Source of the DNA: Alphaproteobacteria bacterium
GTDB lineage: Bacteria > Pseudomonadota > Alphaproteobacteria > Micropepsales > Micropepsaceae
Assembly: GCA_015654635.1 (NCBI GenBank)
Contig: JAATGP010000026.1
Coordinates: forward strand, 1 to 52,983
Length of the DNA: 52,983 bases
Direction: 5' to 3'
The position numbers and the translations under genes were made by a program. Of the stretch, positions 9,004 to 19,151 are shown one piece after another; positions within the stretch are counted from its first letter, which is position 1, and the number at the start of each line of letters is the position of its first letter. The notes under the pieces are model-generated. The model saw only the letters and a list, made by a program, of their open reading frames with translations, had not been told where the DNA came from and searched no databases.

Positions 9004-11969
9004 GTGTCACCGCCGCGCATTTTTCACGCAGGGACTACGCCACCGCAGGATGCTGCCGGTCTCGTTGCGCTGGGCTTCGATTCGATATTGCTCGATGGCT
9101 ATCGCGGCGCGGTGGGGGCCGGTGAAGCATTGATGCACCGGCCCTCCACGATGCGGTCGCTGCTGGATATCGATATCTCCACATTGGCGCTCGATCATCC
9201 CCTTGTCCTGTCGCACCCGAAATGCTTCACCGTCGCTGGTCCGACCGCCGCCTTGCGCAATGGTGAAAACCCCCAGCCGATAGCGATATGGTGGCGAGAT
9301 GCTCTTTGCGATTTGCTGGATCGCGGCGCGGGCGGATTTCGCATTCTTTATCCTCAGCGCACCAGCGCGTTATTGCAGCCCATCATCGGTGAGGCAAAGC
9401 GGCATTTCCCCAGTACAGTGTTTATTGCCGATACCCCGGGGGTGGCCTGGGAAGCGCTGGAGCGCCTTACCGGCTGCGCTTTCGACTATTGCCTTTCGTC
9501 GCTGCCCTGGTGGGATTTGCGCGCCCCTTGGCTGGCCGAAGAATACGCCGCGTTGCGCCGCGTGGCGCCTATCATCGCGATGGCGGAAGCACCGGGAAAA
9601 GCGCTACCCGAAAGCGCGGAACTGCGGCGCACACGCCTGTTGCTCGCTGCCATCGCCGGGTCGGGTGTACTGATGCCCCACGGCTTCGATAGCGGCGTCA
9701 CGGAAAACTTGGATGGTGACATCCAAGCGATGAACAGGCTGGCGGCCTCCGAACCTATTCTTGCCAAGCCCGGAGCCTTGCGCATCTATCCTTCAGCTTC
9801 AAAAACCATTGTGCTGCGTACAGACGATGCCGCCAGCGAAGAGGCCCTGGTGGCACTGGTGAGCCGTGTCCCCGCGCCGGAGCCCGACCGCACCATCATC
9901 GCAGATTTGGAGGCGTGGAGTGATCTGACACCGATCGGCACGCCGGCGCCCGGCGCCACGCAACTCTTCCGCGCCAAGCGAGCACGGCCGGTGCGGCTTG
10001 CGCACAGCGCCTTGGCGCAGAAGGCTGCAAAAGAGCCGCGCGTTATCGTCGATAGTATAGCACCAGCGGTCGATAATGGCAGGTACGCCAGCAAACGTCT
10101 GGTCGGCGAAAGCATCGCAGTGACGGCAAATATCGTCAGCGACGGCCACCATCTACTCTCTGCCGAGCTTCTGTTCCGGGCCGAGGACGAAAGCCAGTGG
10201 CAGCGACGCGCCATGCGCCCGCTCGGCAATGATCATTGGACCGCGGATATGCCACTGCTGCGGGCGGGACGGCATCACTTCGTCATCGAGGCATGGCTCA
10301 ACCACTATGGCAGCTTTGTCCGCGATCTGATCAAAAAGCGTGACGCGGAAAAAGATATCACCCTGGACCTGGAAGAGGGCCGTGCCCTTATCGAAGCCGC
10401 GCGCCGTGAGGCGCCACCTGAGGTGAAGCCGGTCCTCGAATTGATCGCAGCCAGCCTTGAAAGACGCAATGCGAGCGGGCAATTGGCTCTGTTGCTCGCG
10501 CCCGCAACGATTGAGGCGGTGCGGTTGGCGGACCAACGGCCCTTCAAGGCGCGGAGCATCCCTTACCCCATCGATGCTGACCGCAAGGCGGCTGGGTTTG
10601 CCAGTTGGTACGAGCTTTTTCCACGCTCGCAAACGAACGATCCCAATCGCAGCGGCACACTGCGCGATGTCATCGCCCAACTGCCACGGATACGGCATAT
10701 GGGCTTCGACGTTCTTTATTTGCCGCCGATTCACCCGATAGGCATAACCAACCGCAAGGGCCGCAACAATAAGCTAACGGCCCTGCCTAACGATGTCGGC
10801 AGCCCGTATGCGATCGGCGCGCAAGAAGGCGGTCACGACGCCATTCATCCCGCACTAGGAACGCTGGAGGATTTCCGCGCGCTGATTGCTGCAGCGCGCG
10901 GGTATGACATGGAGGTGGCACTCGATTTCGCGGTGCAGTGCTCCCCCGATCACCCTTGGCTCAAACAGCATCCGGGTTGGTTCGAATGGCGCCCGGATGG
11001 CTCGCTTAAATACGCGGAGAACCCGCCCAAGGTTTACGAGGACATTGTCAATGTGGATTTCTATGCCCCTGATTCCGTGCCGGCATTGTGGCTGGCGCTG
11101 CGCGACATTGTGCAATTCTGGATCGCTCAAGGGGTGCACATTTTCCGCGTCGACAATCCGCACACCAAGCCCTTTGCCTTCTGGGAGTGGCTAATCGGCG
11201 ATGTGCGGGCCGGTCATCCCGAAATCATCTTCCTCGCCGAAGCCTTCACGCGGCCGGATGTGATGTACCATTTGGGCAAGATCGGCTTTACGCAGTCGTA
11301 TACATATTTTACTTGGCGAAACAACAAAGCCGAACTGATAGAATATATCGAGGAAATCGCTGCCCCACCGGTCGATGCGTTCTTCCGCCCGCATTTCTTC
11401 GTCAATACCCCCGACATCAATCCTTTTTTTTGCAGACCTCGGGGCGGGCCGGCTTTCTCATCCGCGCGGCGCTGGCTGCGACCCTCTCGGGGCTGTGGGG
11501 CATATTCTCCGGCTTCGAACTCTGCGAAGCGGCGGCACTTCCGGGGCGCGAAGAATATCTCGATTCCGACAAATATGCCGTGCGGCCGCGCGACTGGAAC
11601 GCGCCCAATATCGCCGCCGAAATCGCGCAGCTCAACCGCTTGCGCAAAGCCGAACCTGCGCTGCAATCCCATCTCGGAACCACCTTTTACAACGCCTTCA
11701 ACGATCAAGTCCTTTATTACGGCAAATACCCGCTGGGCTACGATCATCACGTGCTGGTCATGGTGAGTCTGGACCCGCACCATGAGCAGGTCGCCGATTT
11801 CGAAGTGCCGCTTTGGGAATGGGGTCTGGCAGACGATGCCGCTGTCGACGTCGAAGACTTGCTCAATGGCGAAAAATTCGTCTGGCACGGCAAAATGCAG
11901 CGTGCGGGGTTCAGCCCTTCCGCGCCGTATCGCATTTGGCGTGTGGCACCGCCGCGAGGAGACAGATGA
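9004..11969 (+). CDS. glgE: Alpha-1,4-glucan:maltose-1-phosphate maltosyltransferase (GlgE), frameshifted at a T8 run
   Basis: GlgE extends linear alpha-1,4-glucan using maltose-1-phosphate, which the next gene can supply. The N-terminal ~340 residues are a degenerate amylase-like extension (RIFHAG, then ALGFDSILL). The GlgE N-domain follows (VDSIAPAVDNGRYASKRLVGE), then the GH13 barrel with nucleophile Asp717 (FRVDNPHTKP), acid Glu746 (IFLAEAFTRP) and Asp804 (VNTPDIN). At 11423-11430 the frame breaks in a run of eight T. In frame, the gene ends at 11766 with about 110 foreign residues. In the adjacent frame the GlgE sequence continues at once (LQTSGRAGFLIRAALAATLSGLWGIFSGFELCE) to 11969. One extra T restores about 989 residues. 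Options are a sequencing error, transcriptional slippage or a recent mutation. The GTG start at 9004 has no visible ribosome site. It overlaps treS. Confidence 0.88.
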
Positions 11970-14900
11970 TGAATATCCGGCTTGATCCCAGCGCGGCCCG
12001 CACGCCCTCGCCTGTTCCGCTGACGGATGATCCACTGTGGTACAAAGATGCCGTTATTTATCAAGTGCATGTCAAATCATTCTTTGATGCCAACAATGAC
12101 GGTGTTGGTGATTTTGCCGGACTGACCGCGAGGCTCGATTACGTCGCCGGGCTGGGGGTCAATGTCATCTGGCTGCTGCCTTTTTATCCGTCGCCGCGAC
12201 GCGACGATGGCTACGATATTTCCGATTACACCGGCGTCCATCCCGAATATGGCACATTGGAGGATTTCCAGCACTTCGTCTCCGAAGCCCATCTGCGTGG
12301 CATCCGCGTCATCACTGAGCTTGTCATCAATCACACATCGGATCAGCACCCCTGGTTTCAGCGGGCGCGGCACGCCCCGGCCGGCTCGGCCGAACGCGAT
12401 TTCTATGTCTGGTCCGATACCGACAAGAAATATGCCGGGACCCGCATCATCTTCTTGGACAGCGAGAAATCGAACTGGACCTGGGATGAAGAGGCAAAGG
12501 CCTATTATTGGCATCGCTTCTATTCCCACCAGCCGGATTTGAACTTCGACAATCCCGCTGTGCTGGAAGAATGTCTGGCGGTGTTACGCTTCTGGCTGGA
12601 TATGGGGGTCGACGGGTTACGGCTTGACGCCGTGCCCTATCTCGTCGAGCGCGAAGGCACCAACAACGAGAATCTGGCGGAAACGCATGCCGTGTTGAAG
12701 CGAATCCGGGCCGAGGTGGACGCGCACTATCCGGGCCGCGTGTTGCTGGCCGAGGCCAACCAATGGCCGGAGGACATCCAGCAATATTTCGGCGCCGATG
12801 ACGAATGCCACATGCTGTTTCATTTTCCGCTGATGCCACGCATGTATATGGCCTTGGCCCAGGAGGAACGCTTTCCGATCACCGATATCCTGCGCCAGAC
12901 GCCGGATGCGCCGCCGAATTGCCAATGGACAACCTTCCTGCGCAACCACGATGAGCTGACGCTCGAAATGGTGACCGATCGCGAGCGCGATTATCTATGG
13001 AGCACCTACGCATCGGATCGCCGGGCGCGCCTCAATCTCGGCATCCGCCGCCGGTTGGCACCGCTGATGGAGCGCGACTTCCGGCGCATCGAACTGATGA
13101 ACGCCCTATTGCTCACGATTATGGGTACTCCGGTGCTTTATTACGGCGACGAAATCGGCATGGGCGACAATATCCATCTGGGCGACCGCGATGGCGTGCG
13201 CACGGCGATGCAATGGACTTCGGACCGCAATGGCGGATTTTCCCGCGCCGATGCGGAATCGCTTATCGTTCCAGTGATCAACAATCCGCTTTACGGCTAT
13301 CAGTCCGTGAACGTCGAAGCGCAATGGCGCGATCAGCATTCGCCCCTCAATCGCTTGAGGCGCGGCTTGGTGGTGCGCGGCCAGCATCGCTCCTTCGGGC
13401 GCGGCACCTTACGCTTTCTCAGGCCCGCCAATCGCAAAGTGCTTGCCTATTTGCGCGAATATGAAGGCGAGAGCATCCTTTGCGTCGCCAATGTGTCGCG
13501 CACAGCGCAAGCCGTCGAGCTGGATCTCAGCGAGTTCAAGGACCGCACGCCGGTCGAACTCTCCGCCAATGTGCCGTTTCCAAAGATCGGCCAGCTCACC
13601 TATCTGTTCACACTGCCGCCCTTCGGATTCTATTGGTTCGCCCTCAGCACCGAGGCCGAGCAGCCGGATTGGAGCACGGCAACATCGAAAAATCTCGACG
13701 AGCAATACACCTTTGTTTTGCGCGACGGCATGCGCAGCATATTCGAGGGGCGCGCCCGCGACGTGCTCGAAAAAGACATTCTGCCGGGATATCTGGCGCA
13801 AAGGCGATGGTTCCAGCAGAAAGCCCAGCTGCGCCCCGCCGTCACCATTGAAACGGCTCTGGCGCTTTCGCCGGAGGGTGGTGATCTCGTCTTTGCCCTG
13901 GTCGCGGCGGTCACCGACGAATCCACCGCGCGCTACGCCCTGCCATTGGCTGTCGCTTGGGAAGATGAGGCATCGAGCCCCCAGGAATCGCGGCTGGCAC
14001 TCGCCCGCGCACGGCGCCGCGCCCGCATGGGTTTGTTAACGGATGGTTTCGCCTCGGCCAAATTCGTTCGCCTGGTACTGGCGGCACTTGCCAAGGCATT
14101 GCGCATCCAAACGGACGGCACGACGTTTTGTTTTGAGCCGCAACCTGCCTATGCCGAACCAGACGCAGATGCCGAGATCGAATGGCTGAGCGCAGATTCA
14201 TCGAACTCTGCCGCGGTTGTGGGCCGCACGCATCTTCTCAAGGTGTTCCGTCGGATCGTCAATGGCACCCATCCGGAAGTCGAAATGGTGAAGGAACTCA
14301 CCTTGCGCGGCTTCACGGGAATCGCCGCACTGCTGGGCGATGCATCCTGCACCACCGCCGACGGAGAACGGGCCACCGTGATGGTGGTTCAGCGCTTTGT
14401 AGAGAATCAAGGCGACGGCTTTCACTGGTCGGTCGAACAAGCCAAGCGCCTGCTCGACGATAGCACGGCAGTCGAAGATGGCCATGACGGCTTCGAGACC
14501 GTAGCACATTTTGTCTGCACCGCAGGGCGGCGGTTAGGGGAAATGCACAATGAACTGGCGCACGATTGCGCCAACCCGGACTTCCAACCCGTGCGCTGTG
14601 ATGCCGCCACCGTCGAGCAGTGGCGTATAAGCGCTGAAAGTCATATCGACGCCACACTATCGGCATTGCAGGATCAGCAGCTGGGTGAATTCGCAGCGCC
14701 GGTGAATGCTATCCGGCAAAACCGCGAGAAGTTGATGCGCGGCATCAAAGCTGCGCTGCAAGGCGCTATCGGATCGCTGTTGACCCGCATTCATGGTGAC
14801 CTGCATCTCGGTCAGATTCTGGTCGCGGGCGCCGACGCCATCATCGTGGATTTCGAGGGCGAACCCCTCAAATCCATCGCGGAGCGGCGGGCCAAGAACA

Positions 14901-15220
14901 GCCCCTTGCGAGATGTGGCCGGATTGCTCCGCTCGTTCAGCTATGTCGTCGCCACGGCCCAAAGCGCCAACCCCGTGACAACCGATGCGGGCGCACTGTT
15001 GATCAACTTTGAACGGCGCGCCACGGCCGCCTTTCTCGAAGGCTACGAAAGCGGACGCGGCGCACCGCTGGCGCTTAGCGAACATCAAATTCTCAGCGTC
15101 TTTATGCTAGAACGTGCGGCCTATGAGATCGTTTATGAGGCGACAAACCGTCCCCATCAAATTCCCATTCCCTTGCGCGGTTTTTTGGAGCTGGCCCATA
15201 GACTGTCCGCCGAGGTCTGA
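11966..15220 (+). CDS. treS: Trehalose synthase / maltokinase fusion (TreS-Mak)
   Basis: This 1,084-residue bifunctional cytoplasmic enzyme interconverts trehalose and maltose (TreS, about residues 20-560) and phosphorylates maltose to maltose-1-phosphate with ATP (Mak, about 590-1084). TreS shows DGVGDFAGL, nucleophile Asp221 (VDGLRLDAVPYL), acid Glu263 (LLAEANQWPED) and Asp329 (FLRNHDELT). Mak shows the aminoglycoside-kinase-like catalytic loop HGDLHLGQ (Asp945) and DFEGEPLKSIAERR. The fused form is common in proteobacteria. The start is one of two tandem ATGs (11966 or 11969) that overlap the glgE stop, with GAGGAG 5-10 nt upstream, so translation is probably coupled to glgE. It supplies the substrate for GlgE; if GlgE is truly broken, maltose-1-phosphate would have no visible consumer here. 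Confidence 0.95.
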   Translation: MMNIRLDPSAARTPSPVPLTDDPLWYKDAVIYQVHVKSFFDANNDGVGDFAGLTARLDYVAGLGVNVIWLLPFYPSPRRDDGYDISDYTGVHPEYGTLEDFQHFVSEAHLRGIRVITELVINHTSDQHPWFQRARHAPAGSAERDFYVWSDTDKKYAGTRIIFLDSEKSNWTWDEEAKAYYWHRFYSHQPDLNFDNPAVLEECLAVLRFWLDMGVDGLRLDAVPYLVEREGTNNENLAETHAVLKRIRAEVDAHYPGRVLLAEANQWPEDIQQYFGADDECHMLFHFPLMPRMYMALAQEERFPITDILRQTPDAPPNCQWTTFLRNHDELTLEMVTDRERDYLWSTYASDRRARLNLGIRRRLAPLMERDFRRIELMNALLLTIMGTPVLYYGDEIGMGDNIHLGDRDGVRTAMQWTSDRNGGFSRADAESLIVPVINNPLYGYQSVNVEAQWRDQHSPLNRLRRGLVVRGQHRSFGRGTLRFLRPANRKVLAYLREYEGESILCVANVSRTAQAVELDLSEFKDRTPVELSANVPFPKIGQLTYLFTLPPFGFYWFALSTEAEQPDWSTATSKNLDEQYTFVLRDGMRSIFEGRARDVLEKDILPGYLAQRRWFQQKAQLRPAVTIETALALSPEGGDLVFALVAAVTDESTARYALPLAVAWEDEASSPQESRLALARARRRARMGLLTDGFASAKFVRLVLAALAKALRIQTDGTTFCFEPQPAYAEPDADAEIEWLSADSSNSAAVVGRTHLLKVFRRIVNGTHPEVEMVKELTLRGFTGIAALLGDASCTTADGERATVMVVQRFVENQGDGFHWSVEQAKRLLDDSTAVEDGHDGFETVAHFVCTAGRRLGEMHNELAHDCANPDFQPVRCDAATVEQWRISAESHIDATLSALQDQQLGEFAAPVNAIRQNREKLMRGIKAALQGAIGSLLTRIHGDLHLGQILVAGADAIIVDFEGEPLKSIAERRAKNSPLRDVAGLLRSFSYVVATAQSANPVTTDAGALLINFERRATAAFLEGYESGRGAPLALSEHQILSVFMLERAAYEIVYEATNRPHQIPIPLRGFLELAHRLSAEV

Positions 15221-15260
15221 TGACGCTACGGCGGCCTCAATAATTTACAGTGAAAGCAAC

Positions 15261-15274
15261 CTCCCCCGGGGGAG
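15261..15274. other. Perfect GC palindrome between treS and glgX
   Basis: CTCCCCCGGGGGAG is a 14-base perfect palindrome in the 131-base gap before glgX. With no loop it is a poor terminator. It could be a protein-binding site or a processing or pause element that splits the operon. I cannot assign a role. Confidence 0.3.
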
Positions 15275-15351
15275 CGCGTTATAAATGAGCAGGGTTCTGC
15301 CGAGGGGCAATCGCTGTCATTATAATTGCCGCTGGCGACGCCTGACGGCCC

Positions 15352-17463
15352 ATGGAGATTGAACACCACATGCCGTCCAACACCGCAAAGCTCGAACCGG
15401 GTTCACCCGCGCCACTCGGCGCAACATGGGACGGGCTAGGCGTAAATTTCGCATTGTTTTCCGCGCATGCGAGTGCGGTGGAATTGTGCCTCTTCAACAG
15501 TAGCCAGCGTGAAATTGCACGCTATATGCTTCCCGAAAATACCGATCAAGTTTGGCATGGCTACCTACCGTCGGCTGGTCCTGGGTTAATTTACGGCTAT
15601 CGTGTTCACGGCCCCTATAATCCTGAGGAAGGCCACCGCTTCAATTCCAACAAGCTGCTGCTTGATCCTTACGCCAAAGGCTTGACCGGCCCGCTGCGCT
15701 GGAACGACACGCTATTCGGATACCGCCTGCATTCGCCGCGCCAGGATTTGAGTTTCGACCGCCGCGATAGTGCCCCAAGCATGGTCAAGGGGGTGGTGAC
15801 AGTGGAAGACTATATTTGGGGCGACGATAGGCCCCCGCACACGCCATGGGCGGATACCGTCATCTACGAAGCGCATGTGAAGGGCCTCACCAAGCTCCTC
15901 GATGCGGTGCCGGAGCGGGAGCGCGGGACCTATGCGGGCTTGGCGCATCCCGCGGTCATTGCACATTTGCAACGGCTAGGCATTACCGCAGTGGAGGTGA
16001 TGCCTGTTCACGCATTCCTGCAGGACCGGCATTTGCTGGAGAAAGGGTTACGCAACTATTGGGGTTACAACACCCTGGGTTTCTTTACCCCCGAACCGAG
16101 TTATATGGGCCGCGGCAGCGGCTCCAACGAATTGCGCAGCGCCGTCCGCCGCCTTCACCGTGCGGGGATCGAGGTGATCCTTGACGTCGTTTATAATCAT
16201 ACCTGCGAAGGCAGCGAATTGGGACCGACGCTGAGCTGGCGCGGCATCGACAACGCCAGCTATTACCGCTTGGTCGACGACAACCGGCGCCACACCATCA
16301 ACGACACCGGCACCGGCAATATGCTCGATCTTGCCAGTCCGCGCGCGCTACAGATGGTGTTGGATTCGTTACGATACTTTGTTCAATCCTATCACGTCGA
16401 CGGGTTCCGCTTCGATCTGGGCGCGACGCTGGGCCGCGAACATCACGGCTTTGATCCCAACAGCGGCTTCTTCGATGCGATCCGCCAGGACCCGGTGCTG
16501 GCGAACGTCAAATTGATTTCCGAACCGTGGGATATCGGTCCTGGCGGCTACCAGCTCGGCAATCATCCCCCACCGTTCGGCGAATGGAACGACCGCTATC
16601 GCGATACGTTGCGCCATTACTGGCGGGGCGATGCCGGTCACAGACCCGAATTGGCCGGCAGGCTTTCGGGCTCGGCTGATATTTTCGGCGGGCGCAGGCC
16701 CACCGCCTCCATCAACTACATCGCCAGTCACGACGGTGCGCCGCTGGCGGACATCGTGATGTATGAGGGCAAACACAACGCGGCAAACGGTGAGGACAAT
16801 CGCGACGGCACCTCAGATAACATTTCCTGTCATTGGGGCGCCGAAGGGCCGAGCGAAGACAAAACCATTATTGCCCTGCGCGAACGTGTCAAGCGGGCGA
16901 TGCTGCTATCGCTGTTTGCTTCGTTGGGCACGCCGATGCTGCTGGCAGGTGACGAATTTGGCAATTCACAAGCCGGCAACAACAATGCCTATTGCCAGGA
17001 CAACGAGATTTCCTGGCTTGATTGGACTTTGCTGCAGACGGAACTCGGCGCCGCACAAATAGCGTTCACGGCGCGGGTTATAGCGCTGAGACGCCGGTTC
17101 GGTGTCCTGCACTCCCCCCGGTTTTTGTTCGGAGAGGAAATCGCGCCCGGGATCAAAAACCTCGATTGGCTTGATGAAAATGGCAAGCCCCTGGCCGAAG
17201 CGGACTGGGCAAATGGCGAGGCTCGGGCTGTCATCATGCGGCGCGCCGAGCGGAACGTGGGTGACAAAATCGAGATCGTCTCGCTGCTGCTCAACGCTTC
17301 ATCAAAAGGTATCGATTTTTCCCTCCATACCAATTGGCCGTGGGAATTGTTGATCGATACCGCCCATCCCGAGCGGGCCGCCGGGCCTTATGATGGCGTA
17401 ACCTATCTGGTGGAGGATCGTGCCGCCGCGCTCTTCGCCACGCTGGTGGAAGCACAGCAATGA
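15352..17463 (+). CDS. glgX: Glycogen debranching enzyme (isoamylase type, GlgX)
   Basis: GlgX hydrolyses alpha-1,6 branches of glycogen or limit dextrin, giving linear malto-oligosaccharides for TreY. The 703-residue protein has a CBM48 domain at about 15-105 (PLGATWDGLGVNFALFSAHA, YGYRVHGPYNPEEGHRFN) and a GH13 barrel with DVVYNHTCEG, nucleophile Asp355 (VDGFRFDLGATLGRE), acid Glu391 (LISEPWDIGPGGYQLG) and the third acid in YIASHDGAPL. The length is normal for GlgX/TreX. An ATG at 15370 (MPSNTAKL) is the alternative start, with GGAG about 12 nt upstream. The stop overlaps the treZ start by 4 bases. The gap before it is the only one in the operon, so an internal promoter is possible. Confidence 0.95.
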   Translation: MEIEHHMPSNTAKLEPGSPAPLGATWDGLGVNFALFSAHASAVELCLFNSSQREIARYMLPENTDQVWHGYLPSAGPGLIYGYRVHGPYNPEEGHRFNSNKLLLDPYAKGLTGPLRWNDTLFGYRLHSPRQDLSFDRRDSAPSMVKGVVTVEDYIWGDDRPPHTPWADTVIYEAHVKGLTKLLDAVPERERGTYAGLAHPAVIAHLQRLGITAVEVMPVHAFLQDRHLLEKGLRNYWGYNTLGFFTPEPSYMGRGSGSNELRSAVRRLHRAGIEVILDVVYNHTCEGSELGPTLSWRGIDNASYYRLVDDNRRHTINDTGTGNMLDLASPRALQMVLDSLRYFVQSYHVDGFRFDLGATLGREHHGFDPNSGFFDAIRQDPVLANVKLISEPWDIGPGGYQLGNHPPPFGEWNDRYRDTLRHYWRGDAGHRPELAGRLSGSADIFGGRRPTASINYIASHDGAPLADIVMYEGKHNAANGEDNRDGTSDNISCHWGAEGPSEDKTIIALRERVKRAMLLSLFASLGTPMLLAGDEFGNSQAGNNNAYCQDNEISWLDWTLLQTELGAAQIAFTARVIALRRRFGVLHSPRFLFGEEIAPGIKNLDWLDENGKPLAEADWANGEARAVIMRRAERNVGDKIEIVSLLLNASSKGIDFSLHTNWPWELLIDTAHPERAAGPYDGVTYLVEDRAAALFATLVEAQQ

Positions 17464-19151
17464 CCGATTACCGCTGGGGTCCCAGACGCGGCAATGGCGG
17501 CACCCGTTTTCGCTTGTGGGCGCCAGGGGCCCAGCAGGTGACGCTGGAACGGGATGGGCAGCCCGCGCTCGCCATGCAAGCCCAAGTCGAAGGCTGGTGG
17601 GAAGTCGCCTGTGATGTGGCGACTGGTGCGCGGTATCGCTTTCGCATCGGTGAAACGCTGGTGCCTGATCCGGCCTCGCGCCGCCAGGACGGCGATGCGC
17701 ACGGTTGGAGCATTGTCACGGACGGGGCCTATGCGTGGCGGAACAACGCTTGGCAACCGCGGCCCTGGCACGAAGCCGTGATCAGCGAGGTGCATGTGGG
17801 ACTGGCCGGCGGCTTTCGCAAGCTGGCGGAGCAATTGGACAATTATGCCGAGACCGGGATCACCGCCATCGAACTGATGCCGGTGAACGATTTCCCCGGC
17901 AGGCGCAATTGGGGCTACGACGGCGTGCTGCCTTTCGCGCCCGATGAAGCCTATGGCACGCCCGAGGATCTCAAATTCCTCATTGACGAGGCGCATGGCC
18001 GCGGTCTGATGGTCTTTCTCGATGTGGTCTATAACCATTTCGGACCAGACGGGAATTACCTTCCCCAGTATGCACCCCAGTTCTTCCGCAACGATCAAAA
18101 AACACCGTGGGGAGACGCCATCGATTTTCGCCGCTCTGAGGTGCAATCTTTCTTCATCGAGAATGCGCTTTATTGGCTAGGGGAATTCCGTTTCGACGGC
18201 CTGCGCTTCGACGCCGTTCATGCCATCCACGACCCGGCATTTCTCCAGCAGTTGGGACATGCCATCCGCGCGGAATTCCCCAGCCACCATTTGATTTTGG
18301 AAAACGAAGACAATGCTGCCGGTCTGCTCGATATCTACACGGCGCAGTGGAATGACGATTTCCACAACACGATGCATGTTCTTCTGACCGGTGAGACGGC
18401 GGGCTACTATGCCGATTTCGCGCCCGACGGCACGGCCAAGCTGGCGCGGCTTCTGCGCGAAGGCTTTGCCTTCCAGGGCGAATATGCCGGCCATATCGGC
18501 CAGGAACGCGGACAATCCAGCGAGCATCTGCCCACAACAGCCTTCGTTTCTTTTCTGCAAAATCACGACCAGATCGGCAACCGCGCCTTGGGCGAACGGT
18601 TGATCACCCTGATGGACGAGCCCGCCTTGAAAGCCGCCGTGGTGCTGCAGCTGCTTTGTCCGCAAATCCCTTTGTTGTTCATGGGGGAGGAAGCGGGCGC
18701 CCGCAAGCCTTTCCTGTTCTTCACCGATTACCAGGACCCCGCCTTAGCCGAAGCGGTGCGCGAAGGTAGAGCGGCAGAGTTTGCCAGATTTCCTGCCTTC
18801 GCTTCCGGGGAAATCCACGTGCCAGATCCGAATGCCCTCGAGACCTTTGAGCGCTGTCACCTCGGACCCGGCGATCCTGTCTGGCGGGCCTTCTATCAGA
18901 CGCTGCTGAACCTTCGCCGGACGCTGATAGTCCCCCGGCTCAAAGGCACCATTGGCCTCGACGCCCGTGCCATCGGCGACAAGGCCGTGCTGGCCGTGTG
19001 GCGCCTTGGCGACAACGCGCGGCTGACGATAGCAACCAATCTCTCGGGTACGCCGGTGCGGACCGACCTTCCCAACGCGAAGCCCATTTATGGCGAGGCA
19101 CAAGGCGGCACTGTCGCGCCGTTTACAACACTGGTCTGGATCGAGTCATGA
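17460..19151 (+). CDS. treZ: Malto-oligosyltrehalose trehalohydrolase (TreZ)
   Basis: TreZ releases free trehalose from the maltooligosyl-trehalose made by TreY. The 563-residue protein has an N-terminal beta-sandwich (FRLWAPGAQQVTLE), then EVHVGLAGGFRKLAEQLDNYAETGITAIELMPV, GRRNWGYDGV and DVVYNHFGPDGNY. The GH13 triad is Asp251 (FDGLRFDAVHAIHD), Glu281 (HLILENEDNAAG) and the Asp in FLQNHDQIGNRALGER, all intact. Its ATG overlaps the glgX stop (ATGA), and its stop overlaps the treY ATG in the same way. Production is therefore probably coupled along glgX-treZ-treY. Confidence 0.95.
   Translation: MTDYRWGPRRGNGGTRFRLWAPGAQQVTLERDGQPALAMQAQVEGWWEVACDVATGARYRFRIGETLVPDPASRRQDGDAHGWSIVTDGAYAWRNNAWQPRPWHEAVISEVHVGLAGGFRKLAEQLDNYAETGITAIELMPVNDFPGRRNWGYDGVLPFAPDEAYGTPEDLKFLIDEAHGRGLMVFLDVVYNHFGPDGNYLPQYAPQFFRNDQKTPWGDAIDFRRSEVQSFFIENALYWLGEFRFDGLRFDAVHAIHDPAFLQQLGHAIRAEFPSHHLILENEDNAAGLLDIYTAQWNDDFHNTMHVLLTGETAGYYADFAPDGTAKLARLLREGFAFQGEYAGHIGQERGQSSEHLPTTAFVSFLQNHDQIGNRALGERLITLMDEPALKAAVVLQLLCPQIPLLFMGEEAGARKPFLFFTDYQDPALAEAVREGRAAEFARFPAFASGEIHVPDPNALETFERCHLGPGDPVWRAFYQTLLNLRRTLIVPRLKGTIGLDARAIGDKAVLAVWRLGDNARLTIATNLSGTPVRTDLPNAKPIYGEAQGGTVAPFTTLVWIES

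Noticed and set aside
9299..10152. Alternative frames on both strands in the glgE N-terminal region
   Set aside because: The GlgE frame runs on without a break from 9004 and includes the family N-domain; the others are shadows.
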